A stretch of DNA of 37,528 nt from Nemertoderma westbladi (taxonomy: Eukaryota > Xenacoelomorpha > Nemertodermatida > Nemertodermatidae). Location of the stretch: NCBI GenBank assembly GCA_032718475.1, contig JAUCBJ010005400.1, positions 1-37,528 on the forward strand, written 5' to 3'. The position numbers were made by a program, and so were the translations under genes. The notes under the pieces were generated by a model that was not told the origin of the DNA, ran no database searches, and saw nothing but the letters and a program-made list of their open reading frames with translations. Below are positions 1 to 10,439 of the stretch, one piece after another (position 1 is the first letter of the stretch; every line of letters begins with the position of its first letter).

Positions 1-135
1 GTTCGGCCTCCTGTTTGCGTTGTTCGGCCTGCCGTTCGGCCTCCTGTTTGCGTTGTTCGGCCTGCCGTTCGGCCTCTCGTCTATGTTGTTCGGCCTCCTG
101 TTCGCCTTGTTCGGCCTGTCGTTCGGCCGCTTGTT
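1..135. repeat. 33-bp tandem repeat inside the gag-like ORF
   Basis: A 33-bp unit beginning gttcggcctcctg is repeated exactly at 1-33 and 34-66, then degenerates through about 135. Thirty-three bases is eleven codons, so the repeat preserves the minus-strand frame and encodes a hendecad coiled-coil repeat. Copy number is likely variable between alleles (inference). Confidence 0.8.
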
Positions 136-787
136 CGGCCTCTCGCCTCTGTGTTTCGGCGGCTAGTATGTCTTGCTCGGCTTGCAGTTGAATATACTCA
201 TCTTCCATCCGAGCTTTGAGGGCTAATGCCTTCCGTTCTCTCAGTTGGTCTCGGAGTGGCGGCGCCCCTTGAGAACTGCGCGCTGAGCCGGATATCTCGC
301 TCCTAGCGCTGGAGTGCTGATTTCTGGTGGACCCCATTCTCTTGTGATGTACTCCTGTCCTGATGCTGGAGGATCGTACTGATTCCGCGTCTGTTCTTTC
401 AGCCCTCTTGTAATACTGCTCCTCATAGCCTCTCACCAGGCTGAGGGTCCTCCGGTGTTGTTTGCGGAATCCGTCTAGATGTACAACGTGTTCTTCCAGC
501 TTGGGGTAGTTTTCCTGATCGGTGGGAGGAACGAGCTCTTGGTACGCCTGTATCATTCTTTCGTACCGCTGTAGGATATTTCGGATACTTTGAAGCTGAG
601 TTTGTACCTCATTGAGGGGGGTTTTGACTCCCTTGAGTTGTTTCTCCATCCGTTGATACGCTCGGGTTACTCCGCCTTTAAGAGCCCCTAACCGACGGGT
701 CATGTTCTTGACGTTTGGGACCTCGTCGGCTTCCGAGTCTGTGTGGTGATCCATCTCGTCGGTATCGGATATGTTATTTGTGGTCAT
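1..787 (-). CDS. Gag-like coiled-coil ORF of an LTR retroelement (BEL/Pao-like), partial
   Basis: Reading the minus strand from ATG at 787, about 262 codons stay open to the window edge, so the C-terminus is missing. The N-terminal 25 residues are acidic. Residues about 27-130 are helical and charged, in the pattern LGALKGGVTRAYQRMEKQL followed by two further helices; this resembles the N-terminal region of BEL/Pao gag proteins (family knowledge, not searched). Residues about 145-175 are Ser/Arg-rich. From about residue 185 to the edge the protein is Glu/Gln/Arg/Ala-rich coiled coil, ending in exact 11-residue repeats (AERQAEQRKQE), a hendecad pattern. The start has A at -3. The preceding 63-codon ORF ends in TGA overlapping this ATG. 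No protease, RT or integrase is visible because the element leaves the window. It could instead be another gag type or a host coiled-coil gene; the open frame itself is certain. Confidence 0.6.
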   Translation of the reverse strand, partial: MTTNNISDTDEMDHHTDSEADEVPNVKNMTRRLGALKGGVTRAYQRMEKQLKGVKTPLNEVQTQLQSIRNILQRYERMIQAYQELVPPTDQENYPKLEEHVVHLDGFRKQHRRTLSLVRGYEEQYYKRAERTDAESVRSSSIRTGVHHKRMGSTRNQHSSARSEISGSARSSQGAPPLRDQLRERKALALKARMEDEYIQLQAEQDILAAETQRREAEQAAERQAEQGEQEAEQHRREAERQAEQRKQEAERQAEQRKQEAE

Positions 788-975
788 TGTAAGGCCTCGT
801 CGATGGCGAGATACGCGATGTCGTAAAACAGTTCCTCGTAGGTATTGTACTCAGCTTGGACCACCCGAACAGTAATCCTGAATCGTCCAACGTTCGTTCC
901 TTGTACCTCAACTTCGACGTGCCAGATTCCTGGCTCAACTTGAATTATATCAATGGGTGTGATCGATACTTCCAT
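784..975 (-). CDS. Small 63-codon ORF overlapping the gag-like start (ATGA)
   Basis: This ORF encodes 63 residues in a beta-strand-like alternating pattern (VEPGIWHVEVEVQG, then GRFRITVRVV) followed by an acidic helix-like tail. I do not recognise the family. Its start has G at -3 and G at +4, a strong context. Its TGA overlaps the ATG of the downstream gag-like ORF in an ATGA tetranucleotide, an arrangement known to allow termination-reinitiation in some viruses and retroelements. That overlap and the non-random composition argue for a real product. A chance ORF in the element leader is the alternative. Confidence 0.45.
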   Translation of the reverse strand: MEVSITPIDIIQVEPGIWHVEVEVQGTNVGRFRITVRVVQAEYNTYEELFYDIAYLAIDEALQ

Positions 976-1545
976 TCCCTGTTAACAACTCTCCTGAATT
1001 GTGATCTGCCGACTACGAGTTGGTTAGATCGAGTTTGTTGTTTAATTAAACCACGACTTTGTCTCAACTCAAATACCAGAGTTTCCTCGTAGTGGGTGCT
1101 GGCAAGCACGTAGAGAGTTTTTGAAGAGTATTGAAGGATTCTCAACTTCCACCAGTTGAAGTTGACCGCGATAATTATTCTTAATTTTGACACCCTGTCA
1201 AAATTAACCACGTGAATTATTCTTAATTTTGTTGCCGTTATTCCTACACCAGGGGGAAAAACGCCGATGCTGGAGACGTGACTTAACAGACCACCGAGCC
1301 CCGGCCAGTCACCGGATATTGATTGTGGGGAGGGAATATTTCTAAGATGCAAGTTTGCGGTTGAGAAAAGCTGCATTAGTTGGATATACTCTTTAATGTA
1401 ACTGAACTCTGTTGAACCTTGATTAAGAATAATTTTGGGCTTCCCCAAATCAATATACACCAAATATTCACAATAAGTATACACGATAATATAAATCCCT
1501 ACGGTATATTATTTAATAACCCGCTGTTCGCTCAGAATTTTAGCC
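976..1545 (-). other. Leader/possible LTR region of the minus-strand retroelement
   Basis: This stretch lies upstream of the two minus-strand ORFs, so the 5' LTR and leader would be expected here. No second LTR copy is in the window, so LTR ends cannot be fixed. It contains the word attattcttaatttt twice (around 1175 and 1216) and its inverse near 1423, and two hairpins. A 179-codon minus-strand ORF across 945-1484 has low-complexity composition and is probably chance. Confidence 0.35.
1181..1207. other. Perfect 12-bp-stem hairpin with CCC loop
   Basis: ttaattttgaca (1181-1192) and its exact reverse complement (1196-1207) are separated by ccc. A second, weaker inverted repeat lies just before it: tcaacttc at 1142-1149 and gaagttga at 1158-1165. 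Both sit in the proposed retroelement leader, where structured RNA is common. Confidence 0.75.
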
Positions 1546-1620
1546 TACCTAATGTTCCCCAGATTTTCCCTCAGTCCCAGTCTTAGTGCCGTAGTGTCAG
1601 TGTCGGTCCAGTCGGTAGAC

Positions 1621-2440
1621 TCTGTCGCGTATCCGTACCACCCCTCGCGAACCCCGAAGGGTTCGGTCATCGAGAACCAGTACGGCTTGGCTAGGAGTCT
1701 GTCGTGTCGGTGGACCCGTTCGCGTGTCCGTTCCACCCCTCACGAACCCCGAAGGGTTCGATCATCGAGAACCAGAACGGCTTGGCTAGGGGTCCGTCAG
1801 TTCATCACAGAAACCCAACCACCTAGGCTTTCCGAGTCCTTTTCAGGCTCGTAGTTGCTTCGGCAGCCGAGAAACTGCTCCGAACAGTCGGTAGGCCAGT
1901 AGAGTCTAGTCGAGTCTAGTCCTTTGTCTTTCGACCCCATCGCGTGTCCGTTCCACCCCTCACGAACCCCGAAGGGAACGATCATCGAGAACCAGAACGG
2001 CTTGGCTAAGGGGTCTGTCGTCGGTTCCCGTCGCAAATCACAGTCAAGCAGTCAGCGTTCCGAGTCCTTTTCAGGCTCGTAGTAGCTGCAGTTGACCCGA
2101 GACCGCTAAGGGCAGTCCTTGTCAAACCAGTCCTGTGGCCAGCCCTTTCGCATGTCCGTCCCACCCCTCACGAACCCCGAAGGGATCGGTCATCGAGAAC
2201 CAGTACGGCTTAGGTCAGGGGGCAGTCTTAAGTTGGCCACCTGTTCGCGTGTCCGCTCCACCCCTCACGAACCCCGGGGTTCGATCATCGAGACCCAGAA
2301 CGGCTTGGCTACTAAGGGGCCGTCGGTGCCCGTCGCAAATCCCTGACACAAGCAGTCAGCGTTCCGAGTCCTTTTCAGGCTCGTAGTAGCTGCCGTTGGC
2401 CAGGGACCGCTAAGGGCAGTCCTTGTCCTTTAGGCCTGGC
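1621..2440. repeat. GC-rich minisatellite with conserved hairpin module
   Basis: Five copies of a roughly 65-70 bp module (near 1630, 1721, 1938, 2147 and 2245) share cacccctcacgaaccccgaa followed by a tcatcgagaaccag segment. Copies 1 and 2 keep a perfect 7-bp stem, cgaaccc / gggttcg, around a CGAA loop (1648-1665 in copy 1). A second module, cgagtccttttcaggctcgt, occurs at about 1833, 2061 and 2364, and gaccgctaagggcagtcc at 2101 and 2405. The block is much more GC-rich than its surroundings. Both strands are open through several copies, but the frame changes between copies, so I do not call genes. Confidence 0.8.
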
Positions 2441-2726
2441 GCATTACCAAATCCACCCCTACAGGCAGCAGGAAGTTGGCCAGGGCCTAATAGTACTCAG
2501 GCTAACCTGAATACTGCTTGCATTTTCCATCCCCCCTGGCCCTTATAACTATGAAATTATTCCCGTACCCTGTAAGTTGCCCCAAAGTTCGCCCATAAAT
2601 CGCCCCCAGTTTATTGAATGTGCCCAAAACCCATGGTCCCGCACCCAGTAGTAATATCGGAATAATCAATTTTAATAAAATACAAAAATATTCAACTCGC
2701 GTTATGGAAAGTTGAAATACCGCGAA
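2441..2726. other. Unique spacer before the satellite array
   Basis: About 285 bp of unique sequence with C-runs in its first half and AT-rich sequence in its second. A 75-codon minus-strand ORF here has no recognisable features. I see nothing else. Confidence 0.6.
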
Positions 2727-5700
2727 CACCTATTAATAAATAGTCAGATAGTAGAATGAGCTAGAATAACCTATTTTGGAAGAAGAATGTGCTACTGTAG
2801 AATGACCTATTAATAAATAGTCAGATAGTAGAATGAGCTAGAATAACCTATTTTGGAAGAAGAATGTGCTACTGTAGAATGACCTATCAATAAATAGTCA
2901 GATAGTAGAATGAGCTAGAATAACCTATTTTGGAAGAAGAATGTGCTACTGTAGAATGACCTATTAATAAATAGTCAGATAGTAGAATGAGCTAGAATAA
3001 CCTATTTTGGAAGAAGAATGTGCTACTGTAGAATGACCTATTAATAAAGAATGTGCTACTGTAGAATGACCTATTAATAAATAGTCACATAGTAGAATGA
3101 GCTAGAATAACCTATTTTGGAAGAAGAATGTGCTACTGTAGAATGACCTATTTAATAAATAGTCAGATAGTAGAATGAGCTAGAATGACCTATTAATAAA
3201 TAGTCAGATAGTAGAATGAGCTAGAATGACCTATTTTGGAAGAAGAATGTGCTACTGTAGAATCACCTATTTTGGAAGAAGAATGTGCTACTGTAGAATG
3301 ACCTATTTAATAAATAGTCAGATAGTATAATGAGCTAGAATGACCTATTTTGGAAGAAGAATCTGCTACTGTAGAATTACCTATTTAATAAATAGTAAGA
3401 TAGTAGAATGAGCTAGAATGACCTATTTTGGAAGAAGAATGTGCTACTGTAGAAGCACCTATTTAATAAATAGTCAGATAGTATAATGAGCTAGAATGAC
3501 CTATTTTGGAAGAAGAATGTGCTACTGTAGAATGACCTATTAATAAATAGTCAGATAATAGAATGAGCTAGAATGACCTATTTTGGAAGAAGAATGTGCT
3601 ACTGTAGAATCACCTATTAATAAATAGTCAGATAGTAGAATGAGCTAGAATGACCTATTTTGGAAGAAGAATGTGCTACTGTAGAATCACCTATTTAATA
3701 AATAGTCAGATAGTTGAATGAGCTAGAATGACCTATTAATAAATAGTCAGATAGTAGAATGAGCTAGAATGACCTATTTTGGAAGAAGAATGTGCTACTG
3801 TAGAATCACCTATTTAATAAATAGTCAGATAGTAGAATGAGCTAGAATGACCTATTAATAAATAGTCAAATAGTAGAATGAGCTAGAATGACCTATTTTG
3901 GAAGAAGAATGTGCTACTGTAGAATCACCTATTTAATAAATAGTCAGATAGTAGAATGAGCTAGAATGACCTATTAATAAATAGTCAGATAGTTGAATGA
4001 GCTAGAATAACCTATTTTGGAAGAAGAATGTGCTACTGTAGAATCACCTATTCAATAAATAGTCAGATAGTAGAATGAGCTAGAATGACCTATTAATAAA
4101 TAGTCAGATAGTAGAATGAGCTAGAATGACCTATTTTGGAAGAAGAATGTGCTACTGTAGAATCACCTATTTAATAAATAGTCAGATAGTAGAATGAGCT
4201 AGAATAACCTATTTTGGAAGAAGAATGTGCTACTGTAGAATCACCTATTTAATAAATAGTCAGATAGTAGAATGAGCTAGAATGACCTAATAATAAATAG
4301 TCAGATAGTAGAATGAGCTAGAATGACCTATTTTGGAAGAAGAATGTGCTACTGTAGAATCACCTATTTAATAAATAGTCAGATAGTAGAATGAGCTAGA
4401 ATAACCTATTTTGGAAGAAGAATGTGCTACTGTAGAATGACCTATTAATAAATAGTTAGATAGTAGAATGAGCTAGAATAACCTATTTTGGAAGAAGAAT
4501 GTGCTACTGTAGAATCACCTATTTAATAAATAGTCAGATAGTTGAATGAGCTAGAATGACCTATTTTGGAAGAAGAATGTGCTACTGTAGAATGACCTAT
4601 TTAATAAATAGTCAGATAGTAGAATGAGCTAGAATGACCTATTTTGGAAGAAGAATGTGCTACTGTAGAATGACCTATTTAATAAATAGTCAGATAGTTG
4701 AATGAGCTAGAATGACCTATTTTGGAAGAAGAATGTGCTACTGTAGAATGACCTATTAATAAATAGTCAGATAGTAGAATGAGCTAGAATGACCTATTTT
4801 GGAAGAAGAATGTGCTACTGTAGAATGACCTATTTAATAAATAGTCAGATAGTAGAATGAGCTAGAATGACCTATTAATAAATAGTCAGATAGTAGAATG
4901 AGCTAGAATGACCTATTTTGGAAGAAGAATGTGCTACTGTAGAATCACCTATTTAATAAATAGTCAGATAGTAGAATGAGCTAGAATGACCTATTAATAA
5001 ATAGTCAGATAGTAGAATGAGCTAGAATGACCTATTTTGGAAGAAGAATGTGCTACTGTAGAATCACCTATTAATAAATAGTCAGATAGTAGAATGAGCT
5101 AGAATGACCTATTTTGGAAGAAGAATGTGCTACTGTAGAATGACCTATTTAATAAATAGTCAGATAGTAGAATGAGCTAGAATGACCTATTAATAAATAG
5201 TCAGATAGTAGAATGAGCTAGAATGACCTATTTTGGAAGAAGAATGTGCTACTGTAGAATCACCTATTTAATAAATAGTCAGATAGTTGAATGAGCTAGA
5301 ATAACCTATTTTGGAAGAAGAATGTGCTACTGTAGAATGACCTATTAATAAATAGTCAGATAGTAGAATGAGCTAGAATGACCTATTAATAAGTAGTCAG
5401 GTAGTAGAATGAGCTAGAATGACCTATTTTGGAAGAAGAATGTGCTACTGTAGAATCACCTATTAATAAATAGTCAGATAGTAGAATGAGCTAGAATGAC
5501 CTATTTTGGAAGAAGAATGTGCTACTGTAGAATCACCTATTTAATAAATAGTCAGATAGTAGAATGAGCTAGAATAACCTATTTTGGAAGAAGAATGTGC
5601 TACTGTAGAATGACCTATTAATAAATAGTCAGATAGTAGAATGAGCTAGAATGACCTATTTTGGAAGAAGAATGTGCTACTGTAGAATGACCTATTAATA

Positions 5701-6299
5701 AATAGTCAGATAGTAGAATGAGCTAGAATAACCTATTAATAAATAGTCAGATAGTATAATGAGCTAGAATGACCTATTAATAAATAGTCAGATAGTATAA
5801 TGAGCTAGAATGACCTATTGATAAATAGTCAGATAGTATAATGAGCTAGAATGACCTATTTTGGAAGAAGAATGTGCTACTGTAGAATGACCTATTAATA
5901 AATAGTCAGATAGTAGAATGAGCTAGAATGACCTATTTTGGAAGAAGAATATGCTACTGTAGAATCACCTATTTAATAAATAGTCAGATAGTAGAATGAG
6001 CTAGAATGACCTATTTTGGAAGAAGAATGTGCTACTGTAGAATCACCTATTTAATAAATAGTCAGATAGTAGAATGAGCTAGAATAACCTATTTTTAAAG
6101 AAGAATGTGCTACTGTAGAATAACCTATTAATAAATAGTCAGATAGTAGAATGAGCTAGAATGACCTATTTTGGAAGAAGAATGTGCTACTGTAGAATGA
6201 CCTATTAATAAATAGTCAGATAGTAGAATGAGCTAGTATGACCTATTTTGGAAGAAGAATGTGCTACTGTAGAATGACCTATTAATAAATAGTCAGATA

Positions 6300-9200
6300 G
6301 TAGAATGAGCTAGAATGACCTATTTTGGAAGAAGAATGTGCTACTGTAGAATCACCTATTTAATAAATAGTAAGATAGTTGAATGAGCTAGAATGACCTA
6401 TTTTGGAAGAAGAATGTGCTACTGTAGAATGACCTATTTAATAAATAGTCAGATAGTAGAATGAGCTAGAATGACCTATTTTGGAAGAAGAATGTGCTAC
6501 TGTAGAATGACCTATTTAATAAATAGTCAGATAGTTGAATGAGCTAGAATGACCTATTTTGGAAGAAGAATGTGCTACTGTAGAATCACCTATTAATAAA
6601 TAGTCAGATAGTAGAATGAGCTAGAATGACCTATTTTGGAAGAAGAATGTGCTACTGTAGAATGACCTATTTTGGAAGAAGAATGTGCTACTGTAGAATG
6701 ACCTATTAATAAATAGTCAGATAGTAGAATGAGCTAGAATGACCTATTTTGGAAGAAGAATGTGCTACTGTAGAATCACCTATTTAATAAATAGTAAGAT
6801 AGTTGAATGAGCTAGAATGACCTATTTTGGAAGAAGAATGTGCTACTGTAGAATGACCTATTAATATATAGTCAGATAGTAGAATGAGCTAGAATGACCT
6901 ATTATGGAAGAAGAATGTGCTACTGTAGAATGACCTATTAATAAATAGTCAGATTGTAGAATGAGCTAGAATGACCTATTTTGGAAGAAGAATGTGCTAC
7001 TGTAGAATGACCTATTTAATAAATAGTCAGATAGTTGAATGAGCTAGAATGAGCTATTTTGGAAGAAGAATGTGCTACTGTAGAATGACCTATTAATAAA
7101 TAGTCAGATAGTAGAATGAGCTAGTATGACCTATTTTGGAAGAAGAATGTGCTACTGTAGAATGACCTATTAATAAATAGTCAGATAGTAGAATGAGCTA
7201 GAATGACCTATTTTGGAAGAAGAATGTGCTACTGTAGAATCACCTATTTAATAAATAGTAAGATAGTTGAATGAGCTAGAATGACCTATTTTGGAAGAAG
7301 AATGTGCTACTGTAGAATGACCTATTTAATAAATAGTCAGATAGTAGAATGAGCTAGAATGACCTATTTTGGAAGAAGAATGTGCTACTGTAGAATCACC
7401 TATTTAATAAATAGTCAGATAGTTGAATGAGCTAGAATGACCTATTTTGGAAGAAGAATGTGCTACTGTAGAATCACCTATTTAATAAATAGTAAGATAG
7501 TTGAATGAGCTAGAATGACCTGTTTTGGAAGAAGAATGTGCTACTGTAGAATGACCTATTTAATAAATAGTCAGATAGTAGAATGAGCTAGAATGACCTA
7601 TTTTGGAAAAAAAATGTGCTAGTGTAGAATCACCTATTTAATAAATAGTAAGATTGTTGAATGAGCTAGAATGACCTATTTTGGAAGAAGAATATGCTAC
7701 TGTAGAATCACCTATTAATAAATAGTCAGATAGTAGAATGAGCTAGAATGACCTATTTTGGAAGAAGAATGTGCTACTGTAGAATGACCTATTTTGGAAG
7801 AAGAATGTGCTACTGTAGAATCACCTATTAATAAATAGTCAGATAGTATAATGAGCTAGAATGACCTATTTTGGAAGAAGAATGTGCTACTGTAGAATCA
7901 CCTATTAATAAATAGTCAGATAGTAGAATGAGCTAGAATGACCTATTTTGGAAGAAGAATGTGCTACTGTAGAATCACCTATTAATAAATAGTCAGATAG
8001 TAGAATGAGCTAGAATGACCTATTAGGGAAGAAGAATGTGCTACTGTAGAATGACCTATTTAATAAATAGTCAGATAGTTGAATGAGCTAGAATGACCTA
8101 TTTTGGAAGAAGAATGTGCTACTGTAGAATGACCTATTTAATAAATAGTCAGATAGTAGAATGAGCTAGAATGACCTATTTTGGAAGAAGAATGTGCTAC
8201 TGTAGAATGACCTATTTAATAAATAGTCAGATAGTTGAATGAGCTAGAATGACCTATTTTGGAAGAAGAATGTGCTACTGTAGAATCACCTATTAATAAA
8301 TAGTCAGATAGTAGAATGAGCTAGAATGACCTATTTTGGAAGAAGAATGTGCTACTGTAGAATGACCTATTTTGGAAGAAGAATGTGCTACTGTAGAATG
8401 ACCTATTAATAAATAGTCAGATAGTAGAATGAGCTAGAATGACCTATTTTGGAAGAAGAATGTGCTACTGTAGAATCACCTATTTAATAAATAGTAAGAT
8501 AGTTGAATGAGCTAGAATGACCTATTTTGGAAGAAGAATGTGCTACTGTAGAATGACCTATTAATATATAGTCAGATAGTAGAATGAGCTAGAATGACCT
8601 ATTATGGAAGAAGAATGTGCTACTGTAGAATGACCTATTAATAAATGGTCAGATTGTAGAATGAGCTAGAATGACCTATTTTGGAAGAAGAATGTGCTAC
8701 TGTAGAATGACCTATTTAATAAATAGTCAGATAGTTGAATGAGCTAGAATGACCTATTTTGGAAGAAGAATGTGCTACTGTAGAATGACCTATTAATAAA
8801 TAGTCAGATAGTAGAATGAGCTAGTATGACCTATTTTGGAAGAAGAATGTGCTACTGTAGAATGACCTATTAATAAATAGTCAGATAGTAGAATGAGCTA
8901 GAATGACCTATTTTGGAAGAAGAATGTGCTACTGTAGAATCACCTATTTAATAAATAGTAAGATAGTTGAATGAGCTAGAATGACCTATTTTGGAAGAAG
9001 AATGTGCTACTGTAGAATGACCTATTTAATAAATAGTCAGATAGTAGAATGAGCTAGAATGACCTATTTTGGAAGAAGAATGTGCTACTGTAGAATCACC
9101 TATTTAATAAATAGTCAGATAGTTGAATGAGCTAGAATGACCTATTTTGGAAGAAGAATGTGCTACTGTAGAATCACCTATTTAATAAATAGTAAGATAG

Positions 9201-9740
9201 TTGAATGAGCTAGAATGACCTGTTTTGGAAGAAGAATGTGCTACTGTAGAATGACCTATTTAATAAATAGTCAGATAGTAGAATGAGCTAGAATGACCTA
9301 TTTTGGAAAAAAAATGTGCTAGTGTAGAATCACCTATTTAATAAATAGTAAGATTGTTGAATGAGCTAGAATGACCTATTTTGGAAGAAGAATATGCTAC
9401 TGTAGAATCACCTATTAATAAATAGTCAGATAGTAGAATGAGCTAGAATGACCTATTTTGGAAGAAGAATGTGCTACTGTAGAATGACCTATTTTGGAAG
9501 AAGAATGTGCTACTGTAGAATCACCTATTAATAAATAGTCAGATAGTATAATGAGCTAGAATGACCTATTTTGGAAGAAGAATGTGCTACTGTAGAATCA
9601 CCTATTAATAAATAGTCAGATAGTAGAATGAGCTAGAATGACCTATTTTGGAAGAAGAATGTGCTACTGTAGAATCACCTATTAATAAATAGTCAGATAG
9701 TAGAATGAGCTAGAATGACCTATTTTGGAAGAAGAATGTG
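6300..9740. repeat. Tandem 1,700-bp higher-order duplication in the satellite
   Basis: Rare variants recur exactly 1,700 bp apart: ttaatatata at 6861/8561, attatggaag at 6901/8601, a tgttttgg monomer at about 7521/9221, and ggaaaaaaaatgtgctagtg at about 7605/9305. About 22 dimers were duplicated as a block. Few differences separate the copies (for example gagctatttt versus gacctatttt near 7050/8750), so the event is recent relative to array age. Confidence 0.9.
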
Positions 9741-10439
9741 CTACTGTAGAATCACCTATTTAATAAATAGTAAGATAGTTGAATGAGCTAGAATGACCTA
9801 TTTTGGAAGAAGAATGTGCTACTGTAGAATCACCTATTAATAAATAGTCAGATAGTAGAATGAGCTAGAATGACCTATTTTGGAAGAAGAATGTGCTACT
9901 GTAGAATCACCTATTTAATAAATAGTAAGATAGTTGAATGAGCTAGAATGACCTATTTTGGAAGAAGAATGTGCTACTGTAGAATCACCTATTAATAAAT
10001 AGTCAGATAGTAGAATGAGCTAGAATGACCTATTTTGGAAGAAGAATGTGCTACTGTAGAATGACCTATTTTGGAAGAAGAATGTGCTACTGTAGAATCA
10101 CCTATTAATAAATAGTCAGATAGTATAATGAGCTAGAATGACCTATTTTGGAAGAAGAATGTGCTACTGTAGAATCACCTATTTAATAAATAGTCAGATA
10201 GTAGAATGAGCTAGAATAACCTATTTTGGAAGAAGAATGTGCTACTGTAGAATGACCTATTAATAAATAGTCAGATAGTATAATGAGCTAGAATGACCTA
10301 TTTTGGAAGAAGAATGTGCTACTGTAGAATCACCTATTTAATAAATAGTCAGATAGTAGAATGAGCTAGAATAACCTATTTTGGAAGAAGAATGTGCTAC
10401 TGTAGAATGACCTATTAATAAATAGTCAGATAGTAGAAT

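Noticed and set aside
945-1484. 179-codon minus-strand ORF
   Set aside because: It overlaps the better-supported 63-codon ORF in another frame, runs through hairpins and direct repeats, and has no recognisable motif.
1641-1700. tRNA or Pol III B-box-like ggttcgatc words
   Set aside because: The match to a B box is partial, there is no A box at the right distance, and no cloverleaf can be drawn.
1552-2386. Plus- and minus-strand ORFs in the GC minisatellite
   Set aside because: Spacing between modules is not a multiple of three, frames change from copy to copy, and the fifth copy is frameshifted on the minus strand.
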